Shown piece after piece: positions 35,615 through 45,642 of a DNA stretch of 57,559 bases. Numbering within the stretch: the stretch's first letter is position 1; every line of letters starts with the position of its first letter. Source of the DNA: Verrucomicrobiota bacterium (GTDB taxonomy: Bacteria > Verrucomicrobiota > Verrucomicrobiia > Verrucomicrobiales > DEV007); the NCBI GenBank assembly GCA_963205275.1, contig CAUJIH010000075.1:1-57559 (forward strand), in the 5' to 3' direction. The notes under the pieces are model-generated. The model was not told the origin of the DNA and searched no databases. It saw only the letters and a list, made by a program, of their open reading frames with translations. The position numbers and the translations under genes were made by a program.

Positions 35615-38600
35615 CTATCGCTTTCGGACGAGCGCTACGGCATAGCCCTCTGGAATGCGGACTTCGGCGAATGTCTGGCCGTTTTTCTCTACTTTGGGGA
35701 TCGCGATGGCTTTGGTCTCGTTCCCGGTCGCGTCGAAAACGTGAGCTGTGAACTCGCTCTGATCTCCCCACCCGAACAGACCGCTCTTGTTGGTTAGAAT
35801 TCTCTCCTGTGCGATCAAATATCCCTCGCCGAGAGCAATCGGTGTCGCAGGAAACATGTAGGCAGTCAGGGTGCGGTGGGTGGCGATGATGGCTGGGCCA
35901 TACCAGTAATAGACAGCCCCGAAATCGAGTCCTTTCACCATGTCGCGGTAGCAGTCCCGCTCGTTGCGCTCGGTGAGGTGGTCCCCCAAGGCGATGGGGT
36001 ACCCCAGTTGCCCTCGAACTAGGTTTTTGATCGAACCGGTCTCGATGAAGCGGGGGAAGGCGAGTTGCGTCTCCGTTCGGGTAACCGCCTGCCCGTTGCC
36101 GATCAAGATTCCTCGTTTGAGCAAGGATTTGGCGGTTTTAATTCTCCAAGGCTGCGAAAGCAGGGTAACGCTAGAGACTTTACGGATGAGTTTGTGGGTC
36201 TTCAGATCGATGCTCCCGGTCACTCCGTCCCAGACATCGGGGGCATATTGATACTTCGCCTGACTGTAGCTAAATTCGTCCCAGTAGATGCCATCGGCTT
36301 TATATTCCTGAAAGAATATTTCGAGAACTTTCTCCTGAAGTTTGGCAAAAGAGTTTCCCTCGACCGGAATGAAGATCGGGTAGGCATCATCGTTTCCGTA
36401 CACAAACTGCTTTCCATTGGGTCCCAGAATAGCTGCGTCTGCAAAGCTCTCACGGTCTCCTTGGGCATTGGAAATGAAACTGTGGTAGTAGGGGATGTAT
36501 TTCACGTCAGGGACGGCGGAGCGGAGCGTCTCGAAGAAAGCCTGCGTCGGTTTTCGGTCGATCTCGTTGACCCGATTTCCGTGAATCGCAGAATTGCCTA
36601 TATAGGAATGGGAAATGATACCGATGACTGCGTCCTTATTCCTGACATAATCGGCGATTTGCTCCTTCGACATCTTCGAGAGATAGCCTCGGTAAGAGTG
36701 CAGCATGGCGAGCGATCCGGGGATGGTGTGATTGACTCCCCAGCTCTCGCGGATGCGATTGATTAGCAGGTAGCGATCCGGTTGCTCGATAGGCCAGATC
36801 GAGAATTCGAGCGTAACTTCCTTTCCCGCCGCCAGCACGAATCGGTAGTTGCGAATGCCGATCCCACTCGGATTGTAGAAATTATCCGACTGGACACGCA
36901 TAATATCGTCTTCGGAGAGCAGCCCGATCCCGCCTTCCTTTGTCAGGGCGATGGTCGTGGGATTCGGGGCTTCTTCATTGGCCATCTCAGCCGCCGGGTA
37001 AACGCGCCCATTGAGAAAAACCCCAGTCCTATCTGCGGCAGGAACCGGAACCTCATGGCGAATCAGAATCGGCACATCCACCTCGGATAGATTTTTCAGG
37101 GTGTCGTGTATCGTGACATGGTCGCGCTGCGGCTCGATCCGACGTGTCAGGCGGTAGGCTTTTGTCTCCGCTTGAAAAGTGGTATCGGATGGTTTTTCGC
37201 TCGTCGCCCAGCCTTCGGGCTTATCGCTCGCTAGCTTGACCCAGCTCGGCTCAGTGGTGGAGAACGAACTCGTCGTTACCCAGGTTTGTCCGGCCAGCGA
37301 CACTTCGACTGCTCCGCCGGGCAGGAGGTGAGAACTCAGTTGACCTTCCGCCAAGGGCAGGGCAGGGGAGAAAGTCGTGAGAGGTCCGGTGGGAGCAGGA
37401 CGTGGTGGAGGAGCGACTGTCTTTGGACTGAGATAGGTAGAGACCAGGACCTCAGCTTTCAACGGAGGGAAAGTCTTTCGGCTCTGTTCGATGCGAAGAA
37501 CATTGGGGCCATCCGACTTCCATAGGTCGCGTACATCGAACGCGAATTCGTAGGGATTAACGCCCTGGACGAAGTAGGGCGATCCGATGGGCGGGGGCTC
37601 GAAGCTGGGACTGTAGAGAAGAAACCAATGATAGTTGGAGTATGTGGCGATGTCGTGAGAACCCAGTTCGAATCTTTCTCCCCTGTTACGACAGCGCTCT
37701 GGTGTTAATTCTTCCCCGTTGAGAAACAGGCGCATCGCCGACGTTCCCCCTCCGTGGGCTTTCATCTGCAGCCGGGCATGAACGATTAGCTCCTGAATGT
37801 TTTTACCCATGTTCTCGGGGGCTTTCAGGGTGAGTTCGGTAGCTGCACCACCCTCGATTTCGATTAAGTCGGTGATCAGCTCTGCGGAGCGTGGCAGCTT
37901 TGCGGGATCGATGTTGCCATTGGAGTCTGCGAGTGCTGAATTTTGTAATCGATTGGAGTCGCCGAGTTTCCACGGTGCTCCGGACAGGCTCATGATCCGA
38001 CCTGCAGCAGAAACTTCGTTTTTTAGGAGTGTATCCGGATGGAGGGAAGACAACAGGGCAATGTCGAACCCGAGCAGTATGCCTTCCTGCGGGGCATCGT
38101 TGAGTCCGAGTTGTTCCCAAGGGATGGCAGCTTCGATTGCGTATCCACTTTCGAACAATCGTGCCGCACATTTCGCATCAGTGAGCACACCGGGTTTCGG
38201 CCTGAGACGCCGAATGATCGGCTTTCCTGCGCTATCGGGACTCATGGCGAGCAGGTAGACGTTTTTCTCGCTTCGCTGCGCTGTTTCGCGGCGTGGGATT
38301 TCCAGCGAGACGAGGATGTGTCGATTATCGGGTGAAGAGGGTTGAGTCTCAGAACCGACCCCCTTGTCTTTGACCTTCGCTGCGACATAGAGATTCTTTC
38401 GATCCCAAGCAGTAATCAGGTCAGCGGAGAGATCGTCCGGTCCGCTCCAGCCCTCGGGATGTAGTACGACTTGCTCCTTTTTGTCGAGATGAAGCCAGCC
38501 CGAGACCGTCTCGAAGCGATCCAGAGATCCGTCAATCGCCGGAGGAGGATCGGGAATGTGCGCGATAGGCAGTAGAGATTCCTGAGCCCGGAGCTGGGAA

Positions 38601-38659
38601 ATCCAAGCTCCGGACAGAAAGGCAATGGTGAAAAGCTGAGTCAAATTTCTCGGGGACAT
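35615..38659 (-). CDS. Large secreted protein with CBM9-like and TIM-barrel-like regions
   Basis: A 1014-residue protein with a signal peptide (QLFTIAFLSGAWISQLRA). Residues about 33-220 look like a CBM9/DOMON-type carbohydrate-binding module (PPAIDGSLDRF, ADLITAWDRKNLYVAAKVKD). The middle is beta-rich. From about 650 to 920 the pattern suggests a glycoside hydrolase-like barrel, with ADGIYWDEFSYSQAKY supplying acidic residues at the end of a strand. Such GHL-type barrels are predicted to be glycosidases, but no substrate is known for this one. It is divergent from carA, and the 274-bp region between them contains a 21-bp dyad. Confidence 0.65.
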   Translation of the reverse strand: MSPRNLTQLFTIAFLSGAWISQLRAQESLLPIAHIPDPPPAIDGSLDRFETVSGWLHLDKKEQVVLHPEGWSGPDDLSADLITAWDRKNLYVAAKVKDKGVGSETQPSSPDNRHILVSLEIPRRETAQRSEKNVYLLAMSPDSAGKPIIRRLRPKPGVLTDAKCAARLFESGYAIEAAIPWEQLGLNDAPQEGILLGFDIALLSSLHPDTLLKNEVSAAGRIMSLSGAPWKLGDSNRLQNSALADSNGNIDPAKLPRSAELITDLIEIEGGAATELTLKAPENMGKNIQELIVHARLQMKAHGGGTSAMRLFLNGEELTPERCRNRGERFELGSHDIATYSNYHWFLLYSPSFEPPPIGSPYFVQGVNPYEFAFDVRDLWKSDGPNVLRIEQSRKTFPPLKAEVLVSTYLSPKTVAPPPRPAPTGPLTTFSPALPLAEGQLSSHLLPGGAVEVSLAGQTWVTTSSFSTTEPSWVKLASDKPEGWATSEKPSDTTFQAETKAYRLTRRIEPQRDHVTIHDTLKNLSEVDVPILIRHEVPVPAADRTGVFLNGRVYPAAEMANEEAPNPTTIALTKEGGIGLLSEDDIMRVQSDNFYNPSGIGIRNYRFVLAAGKEVTLEFSIWPIEQPDRYLLINRIRESWGVNHTIPGSLAMLHSYRGYLSKMSKEQIADYVRNKDAVIGIISHSYIGNSAIHGNRVNEIDRKPTQAFFETLRSAVPDVKYIPYYHSFISNAQGDRESFADAAILGPNGKQFVYGNDDAYPIFIPVEGNSFAKLQEKVLEIFFQEYKADGIYWDEFSYSQAKYQYAPDVWDGVTGSIDLKTHKLIRKVSSVTLLSQPWRIKTAKSLLKRGILIGNGQAVTRTETQLAFPRFIETGSIKNLVRGQLGYPIALGDHLTERNERDCYRDMVKGLDFGAVYYWYGPAIIATHRTLTAYMFPATPIALGEGYLIAQERILTNKSGLFGWGDQSEFTAHVFDATGNETKAIAIPKVEKNGQTFAEVRIPEGYAVALVRKR

Positions 38660-38782
38660 GTGGCAGAATACCGCCTGCAGATAATTCGGAAAGTTAAAGT
38701 TAGAAATCTCGTCGGAAATTGAATTCGAGAATTGGTGAGGGAAGCATCAAGCGAGCGCTTGAGAAGTCTCCGAGTGGGAAGT

Positions 38783-38803
38783 ACAGAAAATTAAATTTTC
38801 TGT
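38783..38803. promoter_or_regulatory. 21-bp perfect palindrome between the secreted-protein gene and carA
   Basis: ACAGAAAATT-A-AATTTTCTGT is a perfect dyad with 10-bp arms and a single central base. It lies about 130 bp before carA and 124 bp before the divergent 1014-residue gene. The near-zero loop excludes an RNA hairpin and fits binding of a dimeric regulator. It does not match the standard ARG box or a PurR site. Confidence 0.5.
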
Positions 38804-38858
38804 CTATTGATTGTAAGTCGATAGCAGATGATTGGAAAGATTATTTCGGGATTGCCAC

Positions 38859-38903
38859 TTGACAGCCTCCTTGCTGAGGCGTAATCCACACCGCTTTTTT
38901 TTT
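38859..38903 (+). promoter_or_regulatory. Possible carA promoter and T-tract leader
   Basis: TTGACA at 38859-38864 is a perfect -35 hexamer, but the sequence 17 bp on (TAATCC) is a poor -10. A small hairpin GCCTC-CTTGCT-GAGGC (38865-38880) is followed by an overlapping alternative pairing (AGGCG with CGCTT) and nine T residues at 38895-38903, 30 bp before the carA start. Read as RNA this resembles an attenuator. Read as a promoter, the T-tract would fall near +1. Neither reading is strong. Confidence 0.3.
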
Positions 38904-38933
38904 GCAACGAACGAATCCATCCTCCTTATACCG

Positions 38934-40052
38934 ATGAAAGACGCGATCTTATACTTAGAAGACGGTCGATTCTTTCGGGGACAATCGTTGACGACGCAAG
39001 GGAACACGAATGGAGAGCTTGTGTTCAATACATCAATGACAGGATATCAGGAAGTCCTGACTGACCCTTCCTATGCCGGGCAGATTGTGGTGATGACCTA
39101 TCCGATGATAGGGAATTACGGAGTCAATCGAGATGATGCCCAGTCCGCTCGAATCCATGTGAAAGGGTTTGTCGTCAAGGAGTTCTGCCGTTATCCTTCG
39201 AATTATCGTGCGACACAGAGCTTAGTTGAATACCTCGACGAGAACCGAATCCTAGCGATCGAGGGCGTGGATACCCGGGCACTTACTCGACATCTGCGAG
39301 AGTCCGGGGCCATGCGTGCGATCCTGTCCACGGAGGATTTTGATCCAGAGATTCTAAAGAGAAAGCTTGATGCCGTGCCGACGATGGAAGGCGCGGATTG
39401 GGTCAAGACGGTGACAATTGAGCGAGCCGAAGTCTGGCCAGCGACCGATTCCTATGCTGGTTCTCCCCGGTTTCGAGTCGCTGCGCTCGATTTCGGGATC
39501 AAATACGACATTTTGCGCATCCTGAACACGTTGGGTTGTGAAGTTTATCTACTGCCCGCCCGAACGAGCTGGAAGGAAATCGAGGCACTGGATCCGGATG
39601 GCATTTTTCTCTCGAATGGCCCCGGAGATCCGTCCGTGCTCGACTACGCGCTGGATACGATTCGCCAAGCGATGGGGAAGAAACCGATCTTCGGGATCTG
39701 TCTGGGCCATCAGTTGCTGGGCTTGGCCATGGGTGGGAAGACCTACAAGCTGAAATTCGGGCATCATGGGGCGAATCATCCGGTCAAGGATCTGCTCGAT
39801 GATCGCATTGGCATCACGGCGCAGAATCACGGGTTCTGCGTGGACCTCGACAGTCTACCGCTCGACGAGATCGAGCTGATCGATGTGAATTTGAATGATC
39901 GCACGATGGAGGGCATTCGCCACCGTCACCTGCCTATCTACTCGATTCAGCACCATCCGGAGGCCGCTCCCGGCCCACACGATGCCCGATACCATTTTGA
40001 ACACTTCATCCGCATGATGGAGCAGCACAGAGCGCGTAAAGCGGCGACTTGA
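38934..40052 (+). CDS. carA: Carbamoyl-phosphate synthase, small (glutaminase) subunit
   Basis: A 372-residue CarA. It hydrolyses glutamine and passes ammonia to CarB for carbamoyl phosphate, used for pyrimidines and arginine. The N-terminal domain has NGELVFNTSMTGYQEVLTDP. The class I amidotransferase domain has the nucleophile Cys256 in FGICLGHQLLGLA and the His-Glu pair in SIQHHPEAAPGPHD. ATG 38934 gives the normal start (KDAILYLEDGRFF). The frame is open upstream to 38832, but that part lies in the leader. carB follows after 57 bp. Confidence 0.97.
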   Translation: MKDAILYLEDGRFFRGQSLTTQGNTNGELVFNTSMTGYQEVLTDPSYAGQIVVMTYPMIGNYGVNRDDAQSARIHVKGFVVKEFCRYPSNYRATQSLVEYLDENRILAIEGVDTRALTRHLRESGAMRAILSTEDFDPEILKRKLDAVPTMEGADWVKTVTIERAEVWPATDSYAGSPRFRVAALDFGIKYDILRILNTLGCEVYLLPARTSWKEIEALDPDGIFLSNGPGDPSVLDYALDTIRQAMGKKPIFGICLGHQLLGLAMGGKTYKLKFGHHGANHPVKDLLDDRIGITAQNHGFCVDLDSLPLDEIELIDVNLNDRTMEGIRHRHLPIYSIQHHPEAAPGPHDARYHFEHFIRMMEQHRARKAAT

Positions 40053-40109
40053 GATCCTTTTCTCTCTTAGCCAGGCTGCCCATCCGAGCGAATCGAAAGG
40101 ATCCCATTT

Positions 40110-43100
40110 ATGCCAAAACGTAATGATATACACAAGATACTTTTGCTCGGTTCCGGCCCCATTGTTATTGGGCAGGCGTGCGAATTTGATTACTCTGGAA
40201 CACAAGCCTGCAAAGCGCTGAAAGACGAAGGGTTTGAGGTAGTTCTCGCGAACTCGAATCCAGCGACGATTATGACGGATCCAGGTCTTGCGGACCAGAC
40301 TTATGTCGAGCCGCTGACCCCAGAGTTCATCGAGGCCATCATCAAAAAGGAGCGTCCGGACGCGATTCTGCCCACTTTGGGTGGGCAGACGGCGCTGAAT
40401 TTGGCGATGAAACTTTACGAAACTGGGATACTGGAAAGGTATCAGGTTGAAATGCTTGGAGCGAATCACGAAGTGATCAAAAAGGCTGAGGATCGCGAGA
40501 CATTTAAGGATAGTGTGCTACGTGCTGGCCTGGATCTTCTCCGGAGCGCCTTTGCCTCGAGTGTGGCAGAGGCGAAGCGTGAGGCTGCCTCAATCGGCTA
40601 TCCGGTAATCGTCCGCCCCTCATACACTCTCGGAGGAACTGGTGGCGGCATTGCACGGAATGAGGAAGAGCTGGAGAAAATCTCATCACTCGGGATCGAG
40701 TGTAGTATGATTGGCCAAGTGTCGATCGAGGAATCAGTTGAGGGGTGGAAAGAGTATGAGCTGGAGCTCATGCGGGATAACAGGGATAATGTTGTCATCA
40801 TCTGCTCGATTGAGAACCTTGATCCGATGGGAGTTCACACGGGTGACAGCATTACGGTAGCTCCGGCGCAGACATTGACCGATGTCGAATACCAGAGAAT
40901 GCGGAACGGATCGTTGGCGCTGATTCGAGAAATCGGAGTTGAAACTGGCGGTGCAAACATCCAGTTTGCCGTGAATCCTGCTACGGGGCGCATGATTGTG
41001 ATCGAAATGAATCCGCGTGTCTCGCGCAGCTCGGCTCTCGCAAGCAAGGCGACTGGCTTCCCGATCGCAAAATTCGCGGCGAAACTGGCGATCGGATACT
41101 CCCTAGATGAGATCAGAAATGATATCACTCGTGAAACGCCTGCGTGTTTTGAACCGACTATCGATTACTGCGTTGTCAAAATCCCCAGATTCACCTTTGA
41201 AAAGTTCCCGGAGGCTGAGGACGTTCTTGGAATCCAGATGAAATCCGTGGGTGAGACTATGGCCATCGGACGCACCTTTAAAGAAGGTTTGCAGAAGGCC
41301 CTGCGCGGACTAGAGACAGGACATACTGGATTCGATAATCGCCATGAGTTTGAGGGGATTCCTGACCTGAAGTTGGAGCAGAGTATCGCTAGGCCGAACT
41401 CTTCGAGAATCTACAGCATCAAGCTTGCTATGGTTCGAGGGTGGACTCTGGAAAGGATTCATCGGCTCTCTGGAATTGATCTTTGGTTTCTCGCTCAGAT
41501 GGCAGAAATCGTCGACTTCGAGAGAAGTATTTCGGGATCTTCTCTGCCTAATTATTCCACTTTTCGCAGAGCAAAGGAACTCGGATTCAGTGATGCGCAA
41601 CTCGCCACTCTGGTTGCTTCTTCTGAAGAAGAAGTTCGCGAACAGAGAAAGAAGTTGGGAGTGATAGCCACCTTTAAGCAGGTCGATACCTGTGCTGCCG
41701 AATTCGAAGCTCACACCCCATACTATTATTCGACTTACGAAACTGAAGACGAAGCAGTCGAGGAGAACCGAAGACTGGACGAGGAGTGTGGAGCGAATCG
41801 GAAAAAGATTATGATTTTAGGAGGCGGGCCGAATCGAATTGGGCAGGGTATCGAGTTCGATTACTGTTGCTGTCACGCCGCCTTCGCGCTTCAGGAGCTG
41901 GGATACGAGACCATCATGGTCAACTCCAATCCGGAGACCGTATCTACGGATTACGACACATCGGATCGGCTTTATTTTGAGCCACTCACATTTGAGGATG
42001 TGATGAACGTTGTTGACGTGGAGCGTCCGGATGGTGTCATTGTGCAATATGGTGGTCAAACGCCACTGAATCTGGCTCGTCGGCTGCACGAAGCTGGGGT
42101 ACCCATCATCGGCACGACGGTTGATTCGATCGACTGCGCCGAGAATAGAGAATCATTTTCCAGACTCCTCGCTGGGATTGGCATGCAACAACCTGCGAAC
42201 GGAGCAGCGACCTCTGCCGAGCAGGCTATGGACATTGCGGAACGAATTGGCTATCCAGTACTGGCCCGGCCTTCGTACGTAATCGGCGGACGAGCGATGA
42301 AGATCGTTTATGATCAAGCATCGCTACTCAGGTTTATCCAAGCTGCCAGCGATGTATCTCCCGGTCAGCCAGTGCTGATCGACAAATTTATCGAGGATGC
42401 AATCGAAGTCGATGTCGATGCCATCTCCGATGGGGAATTCGTCCATGTGGCTGGAATTATGGAACATATCGAGAGCGCTGGCATTCATTCGGGAGACTCG
42501 GCGTGTGTGATTCCGCCGCCTACGCTGGCCGATGAGACACTCGATGAAATCAAGACCAAGACTGTACAAATCGCCAAGGCATTGAAGGTGGTTGGCCTTC
42601 TGAATATCCAATTCGCCATCAAGGGCGGTACGATCTACATTCTGGAAGCGAATCCGAGAGCCTCACGCACGATTCCGTTCGTGTCGAAGGCGCTAGGAAT
42701 GCCAGTGGCAAAGATTGCCGCACAGGTAATGCTAGGTAAGCAGCTCGGAGAGTTTCATCTGTTGGATTGTCTGTCTCTGAAACACGTTGCCGTGAAGGAA
42801 TCCGTATTGCCGTTCTCCCGCTTCTCTGGTGTGGATATTGTCCTGGGTCCCGAAATGAAGTCCACAGGCGAAGTGATGGGGATTGCCCGAGATTTTCGTA
42901 CCGCGTTCGCCAAATCTCAGATCTGTGCGAATCAGGAGCTTCCTCGACAAGGACAGATTTTTATGAGCGTGAAAGATGATGACAAGCGCGGAGTGAGTTT
43001 TCTTGCGGAGAAACTCGAGGCACTGGGGTTCTCTTTGGTTGCCACCAGAGGAACTGCCAAAGTGCTTCGTGCTAGTGGAGTCGAGGTCGATGTGATCGAT

Positions 43101-43346
43101 AAGCGAGGGGAGAGCGAGAGCGACGTGATCGACTTGATACGTGAAGGTAAAATCCAACTTGTGATCAATACAATTTCCGGGAAGAAGAGTCATGATGATT
43201 TGCGGCCGATTCGCGCAGCCGCTCTTTTACATCAAATCCCTTGTATCACCACTCTTCAAGGAGCTTGGGCTGCGGTCAATGGAATTGAGGCGAGAGCCGA
43301 ACATGAATTCGATGTCTTATCCCTTCAGGAATATGCCCGTCTGTGA
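40110..43346 (+). CDS. carB: Carbamoyl-phosphate synthase, large subunit
   Basis: A full-length 1078-residue CarB with two homologous ATP-grasp halves: [19 protein letters not shown] and [19 protein letters not shown] mark the start of each. The carboxyphosphate half has [20 protein letters not shown] and the carbamate half has [20 protein letters not shown]. The C-terminal MGS-like allosteric domain (about 935-1078) is present, so regulation by UMP or IMP and ornithine is possible. AAAGGA lies 8 nt before the ATG, a clear ribosome site. It is in an operon with carA. Confidence 0.98.
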   Translation: MPKRNDIHKILLLGSGPIVIGQACEFDYSGTQACKALKDEGFEVVLANSNPATIMTDPGLADQTYVEPLTPEFIEAIIKKERPDAILPTLGGQTALNLAMKLYETGILERYQVEMLGANHEVIKKAEDRETFKDSVLRAGLDLLRSAFASSVAEAKREAASIGYPVIVRPSYTLGGTGGGIARNEEELEKISSLGIECSMIGQVSIEESVEGWKEYELELMRDNRDNVVIICSIENLDPMGVHTGDSITVAPAQTLTDVEYQRMRNGSLALIREIGVETGGANIQFAVNPATGRMIVIEMNPRVSRSSALASKATGFPIAKFAAKLAIGYSLDEIRNDITRETPACFEPTIDYCVVKIPRFTFEKFPEAEDVLGIQMKSVGETMAIGRTFKEGLQKALRGLETGHTGFDNRHEFEGIPDLKLEQSIARPNSSRIYSIKLAMVRGWTLERIHRLSGIDLWFLAQMAEIVDFERSISGSSLPNYSTFRRAKELGFSDAQLATLVASSEEEVREQRKKLGVIATFKQVDTCAAEFEAHTPYYYSTYETEDEAVEENRRLDEECGANRKKIMILGGGPNRIGQGIEFDYCCCHAAFALQELGYETIMVNSNPETVSTDYDTSDRLYFEPLTFEDVMNVVDVERPDGVIVQYGGQTPLNLARRLHEAGVPIIGTTVDSIDCAENRESFSRLLAGIGMQQPANGAATSAEQAMDIAERIGYPVLARPSYVIGGRAMKIVYDQASLLRFIQAASDVSPGQPVLIDKFIEDAIEVDVDAISDGEFVHVAGIMEHIESAGIHSGDSACVIPPPTLADETLDEIKTKTVQIAKALKVVGLLNIQFAIKGGTIYILEANPRASRTIPFVSKALGMPVAKIAAQVMLGKQLGEFHLLDCLSLKHVAVKESVLPFSRFSGVDIVLGPEMKSTGEVMGIARDFRTAFAKSQICANQELPRQGQIFMSVKDDDKRGVSFLAEKLEALGFSLVATRGTAKVLRASGVEVDVIDKRGESESDVIDLIREGKIQLVINTISGKKSHDDLRPIRAAALLHQIPCITTLQGAWAAVNGIEARAEHEFDVLSLQEYARL

Positions 43347-43472
43347 TTAGATGCCCGGGACTGAATCTCTGATCTTGTGACTGGAATTCTGATCCTACCG
43401 CACGCGGAGCTATCGCACGCGGAGGCTGTGGATGAACTTGAGGAAAGGGGACTCTGAGCTTGATAAGGACGG

Positions 43473-43490
43473 AATCCCCCTCCCGGGATT
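43473..43490. terminator. Possible bidirectional terminator between carB and amt
   Basis: AATCCC-CCTCCC-GGGATT forms a 6-bp stem with a 6-nt loop in the 189-bp gap between the convergent carB and amt genes. T-rich sequence after it is short, so efficiency is doubtful. The same gap has two near copies of TACCGCACGCGGAG (43397-43424). Confidence 0.3.
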
Positions 43491-43535
43491 TACTGACTGT
43501 GACTGGATAATCTCCTCACCCTCTCTCAGTTAAGT

Positions 43536-44876
43536 CTATTCCGTCCAAGTGTAGGCATTCTCCTTATGCTGAGTTAAGTCGAGTCCGATATGTTCATCTT
43601 GTTCGTCGACGCGAAGTCCAATCATTGCGTCCACGATTTTGAGAAGGATGACGCTGCCGATCAGAGAATAGACTGCAGGAATCACGGTGGCCTTAAGCTG
43701 TATGAGAAATTGTTCCGATGGAGTTCTAGTAACCAAAGGATTGATAATGCTAGAGGCAAAGACGCCGGTCAAAAGAGCGCCAATGATCCCGCCAACTCCG
43801 TGTATCCCGAAGGCGTCGAGGGTATCATCGTAACCAAGCTTTTCCTTAACGACGCTCACCATAAACCAACAGAGAACCGAAGAAATCAGGCCAATCCAGA
43901 TAGCGGCCATCGGGGAGACAAATCCGGCGGCAGGGGTAATCGCGACTAGGCCAGCGACGACTCCAGAAATCATACCCAAGGTCGTCGGTCTTTTATGAAA
44001 CAGCCAATCCATTAATGACCATGTCAATCCAGCAGATGCGGTGGCTACCTGAGTTGTGACCATCGCGATTCCTGCTAATGTATTCGCGCTGAGGGCTGAT
44101 CCGGCATTGAAGCCAAACCAGCCAAACCAAAGCAATCCGGCACCCAAAATCGCCAGAGGCAGATTATGTGGTGGGGTGATGCGTCTCTTGCGCTTTCCGA
44201 TGACTAGGGCAGCTCCGAGAGCTGCCAGTCCCGCAGTGACGTGGATTACCGCGCCGCCGGCGAAGTCCAACGCCCCATCTTTCGCTAAAAAGCCACCGCC
44301 CCATACCCAGTGGCAGACAGGAGTGTAAATCAATAGGGACCAGAGAAGCGTAAAAATGCAGAAGGCGGAAAACTTCATTCGCTCAGCGTAAGCTCCCGCG
44401 ATCAAAGCTGGCGCGATAATTGCAAACTTCATTTGGAAGGCCATAAATACGATGTGAGGAATATTCGGCGCAAGCTCGTTGGGAGTCTCCATCCCATTGA
44501 GAAAGAGGTAATCGAATCCTCCAATCAGCCCACCTTTGTCGCTCCCAAACGCTAGAGTGTATCCAACGGTCACCCACAATAGCGTTACGAGACACATGGA
44601 TGCGAAGCATTGCATGAGGATTGACAGAATATTTTCTCTGCGGACGAGCCCTCCATAGAAAAGGGCGAGTCCAGGTGTCATCAGCAGAACGAAACTGGAA
44701 CTGGCGAGCATCCATGCCGTACTTCCCGAATCGTAATTTGATATGAGAGATGCCGTCTGATGCTGTGAGTCAGTTTCACCGCTCGCTTGAGCGACTGCAA
44801 TTGATTGGCAATAAAGGATCACAATAATACATGAGAGAACTTGTAATAATCCGCGAGGACGCAGCCAATTCGTCAT
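43536..44876 (-). CDS. amt: Ammonium transporter
   Basis: A 446-residue Amt channel with a cleavable signal-like N-terminus and 11 membrane helices. Family marks are WMLASSSFVLLMTPGLALFY, FMAFQMKFAIIAPALIAGA, the first pore histidine in GGAVIHVTAGLAAL and the second in DAFGIHGVGGIIGALLTGVF, plus WFGWFGFNAGSAL. It imports ammonium, or ammonia plus a proton, across the inner membrane. The upstream gene on the same strand encodes the PII protein GlnK, the classical glnK-amtB order, separated by 225 bp. GlnK is expected to block the channel when nitrogen is plentiful. Confidence 0.96.
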   Translation of the reverse strand: MTNWLRPRGLLQVLSCIIVILYCQSIAVAQASGETDSQHQTASLISNYDSGSTAWMLASSSFVLLMTPGLALFYGGLVRRENILSILMQCFASMCLVTLLWVTVGYTLAFGSDKGGLIGGFDYLFLNGMETPNELAPNIPHIVFMAFQMKFAIIAPALIAGAYAERMKFSAFCIFTLLWSLLIYTPVCHWVWGGGFLAKDGALDFAGGAVIHVTAGLAALGAALVIGKRKRRITPPHNLPLAILGAGLLWFGWFGFNAGSALSANTLAGIAMVTTQVATASAGLTWSLMDWLFHKRPTTLGMISGVVAGLVAITPAAGFVSPMAAIWIGLISSVLCWFMVSVVKEKLGYDDTLDAFGIHGVGGIIGALLTGVFASSIINPLVTRTPSEQFLIQLKATVIPAVYSLIGSVILLKIVDAMIGLRVDEQDEHIGLDLTQHKENAYTWTE

Positions 44877-45101
44877 ATGCTAGGGAGTCGGAAGTTTAAT
44901 CAAGTCATCTGATCTCACAGGAGAAAAGAATTCTAATGGAGGCGGAAAGACCGCATGGGTGGAATTTATTCTGGGACACGGGTATTGAGCGGACTCAAAA
45001 AGACGGATCTTTGAGTCAAGAGTTTGTATAAGCTACAAGCATTTCTCGATGTAAGACGATGCTTCTGAAAATGTGTGGCTGGGAGCTTTCCTATTTTTCG
45101 T

Positions 45102-45479
<378 letters not shown>

Positions 45480-45642
45480 TTAATAAGATTGGGTTGAACG
45501 TATTGCGTTGTTGAAGTTTAGATGCCAGCGAGTGCTCTGTATCTATCAGGCGATACAGTTAAACTGATTGTTCCATCAGCATCGAATCTACTTGGTGGCG
45601 TGATTCATCGACCCGTTGACTGGTGTGTGTCAGAACCTTTGA

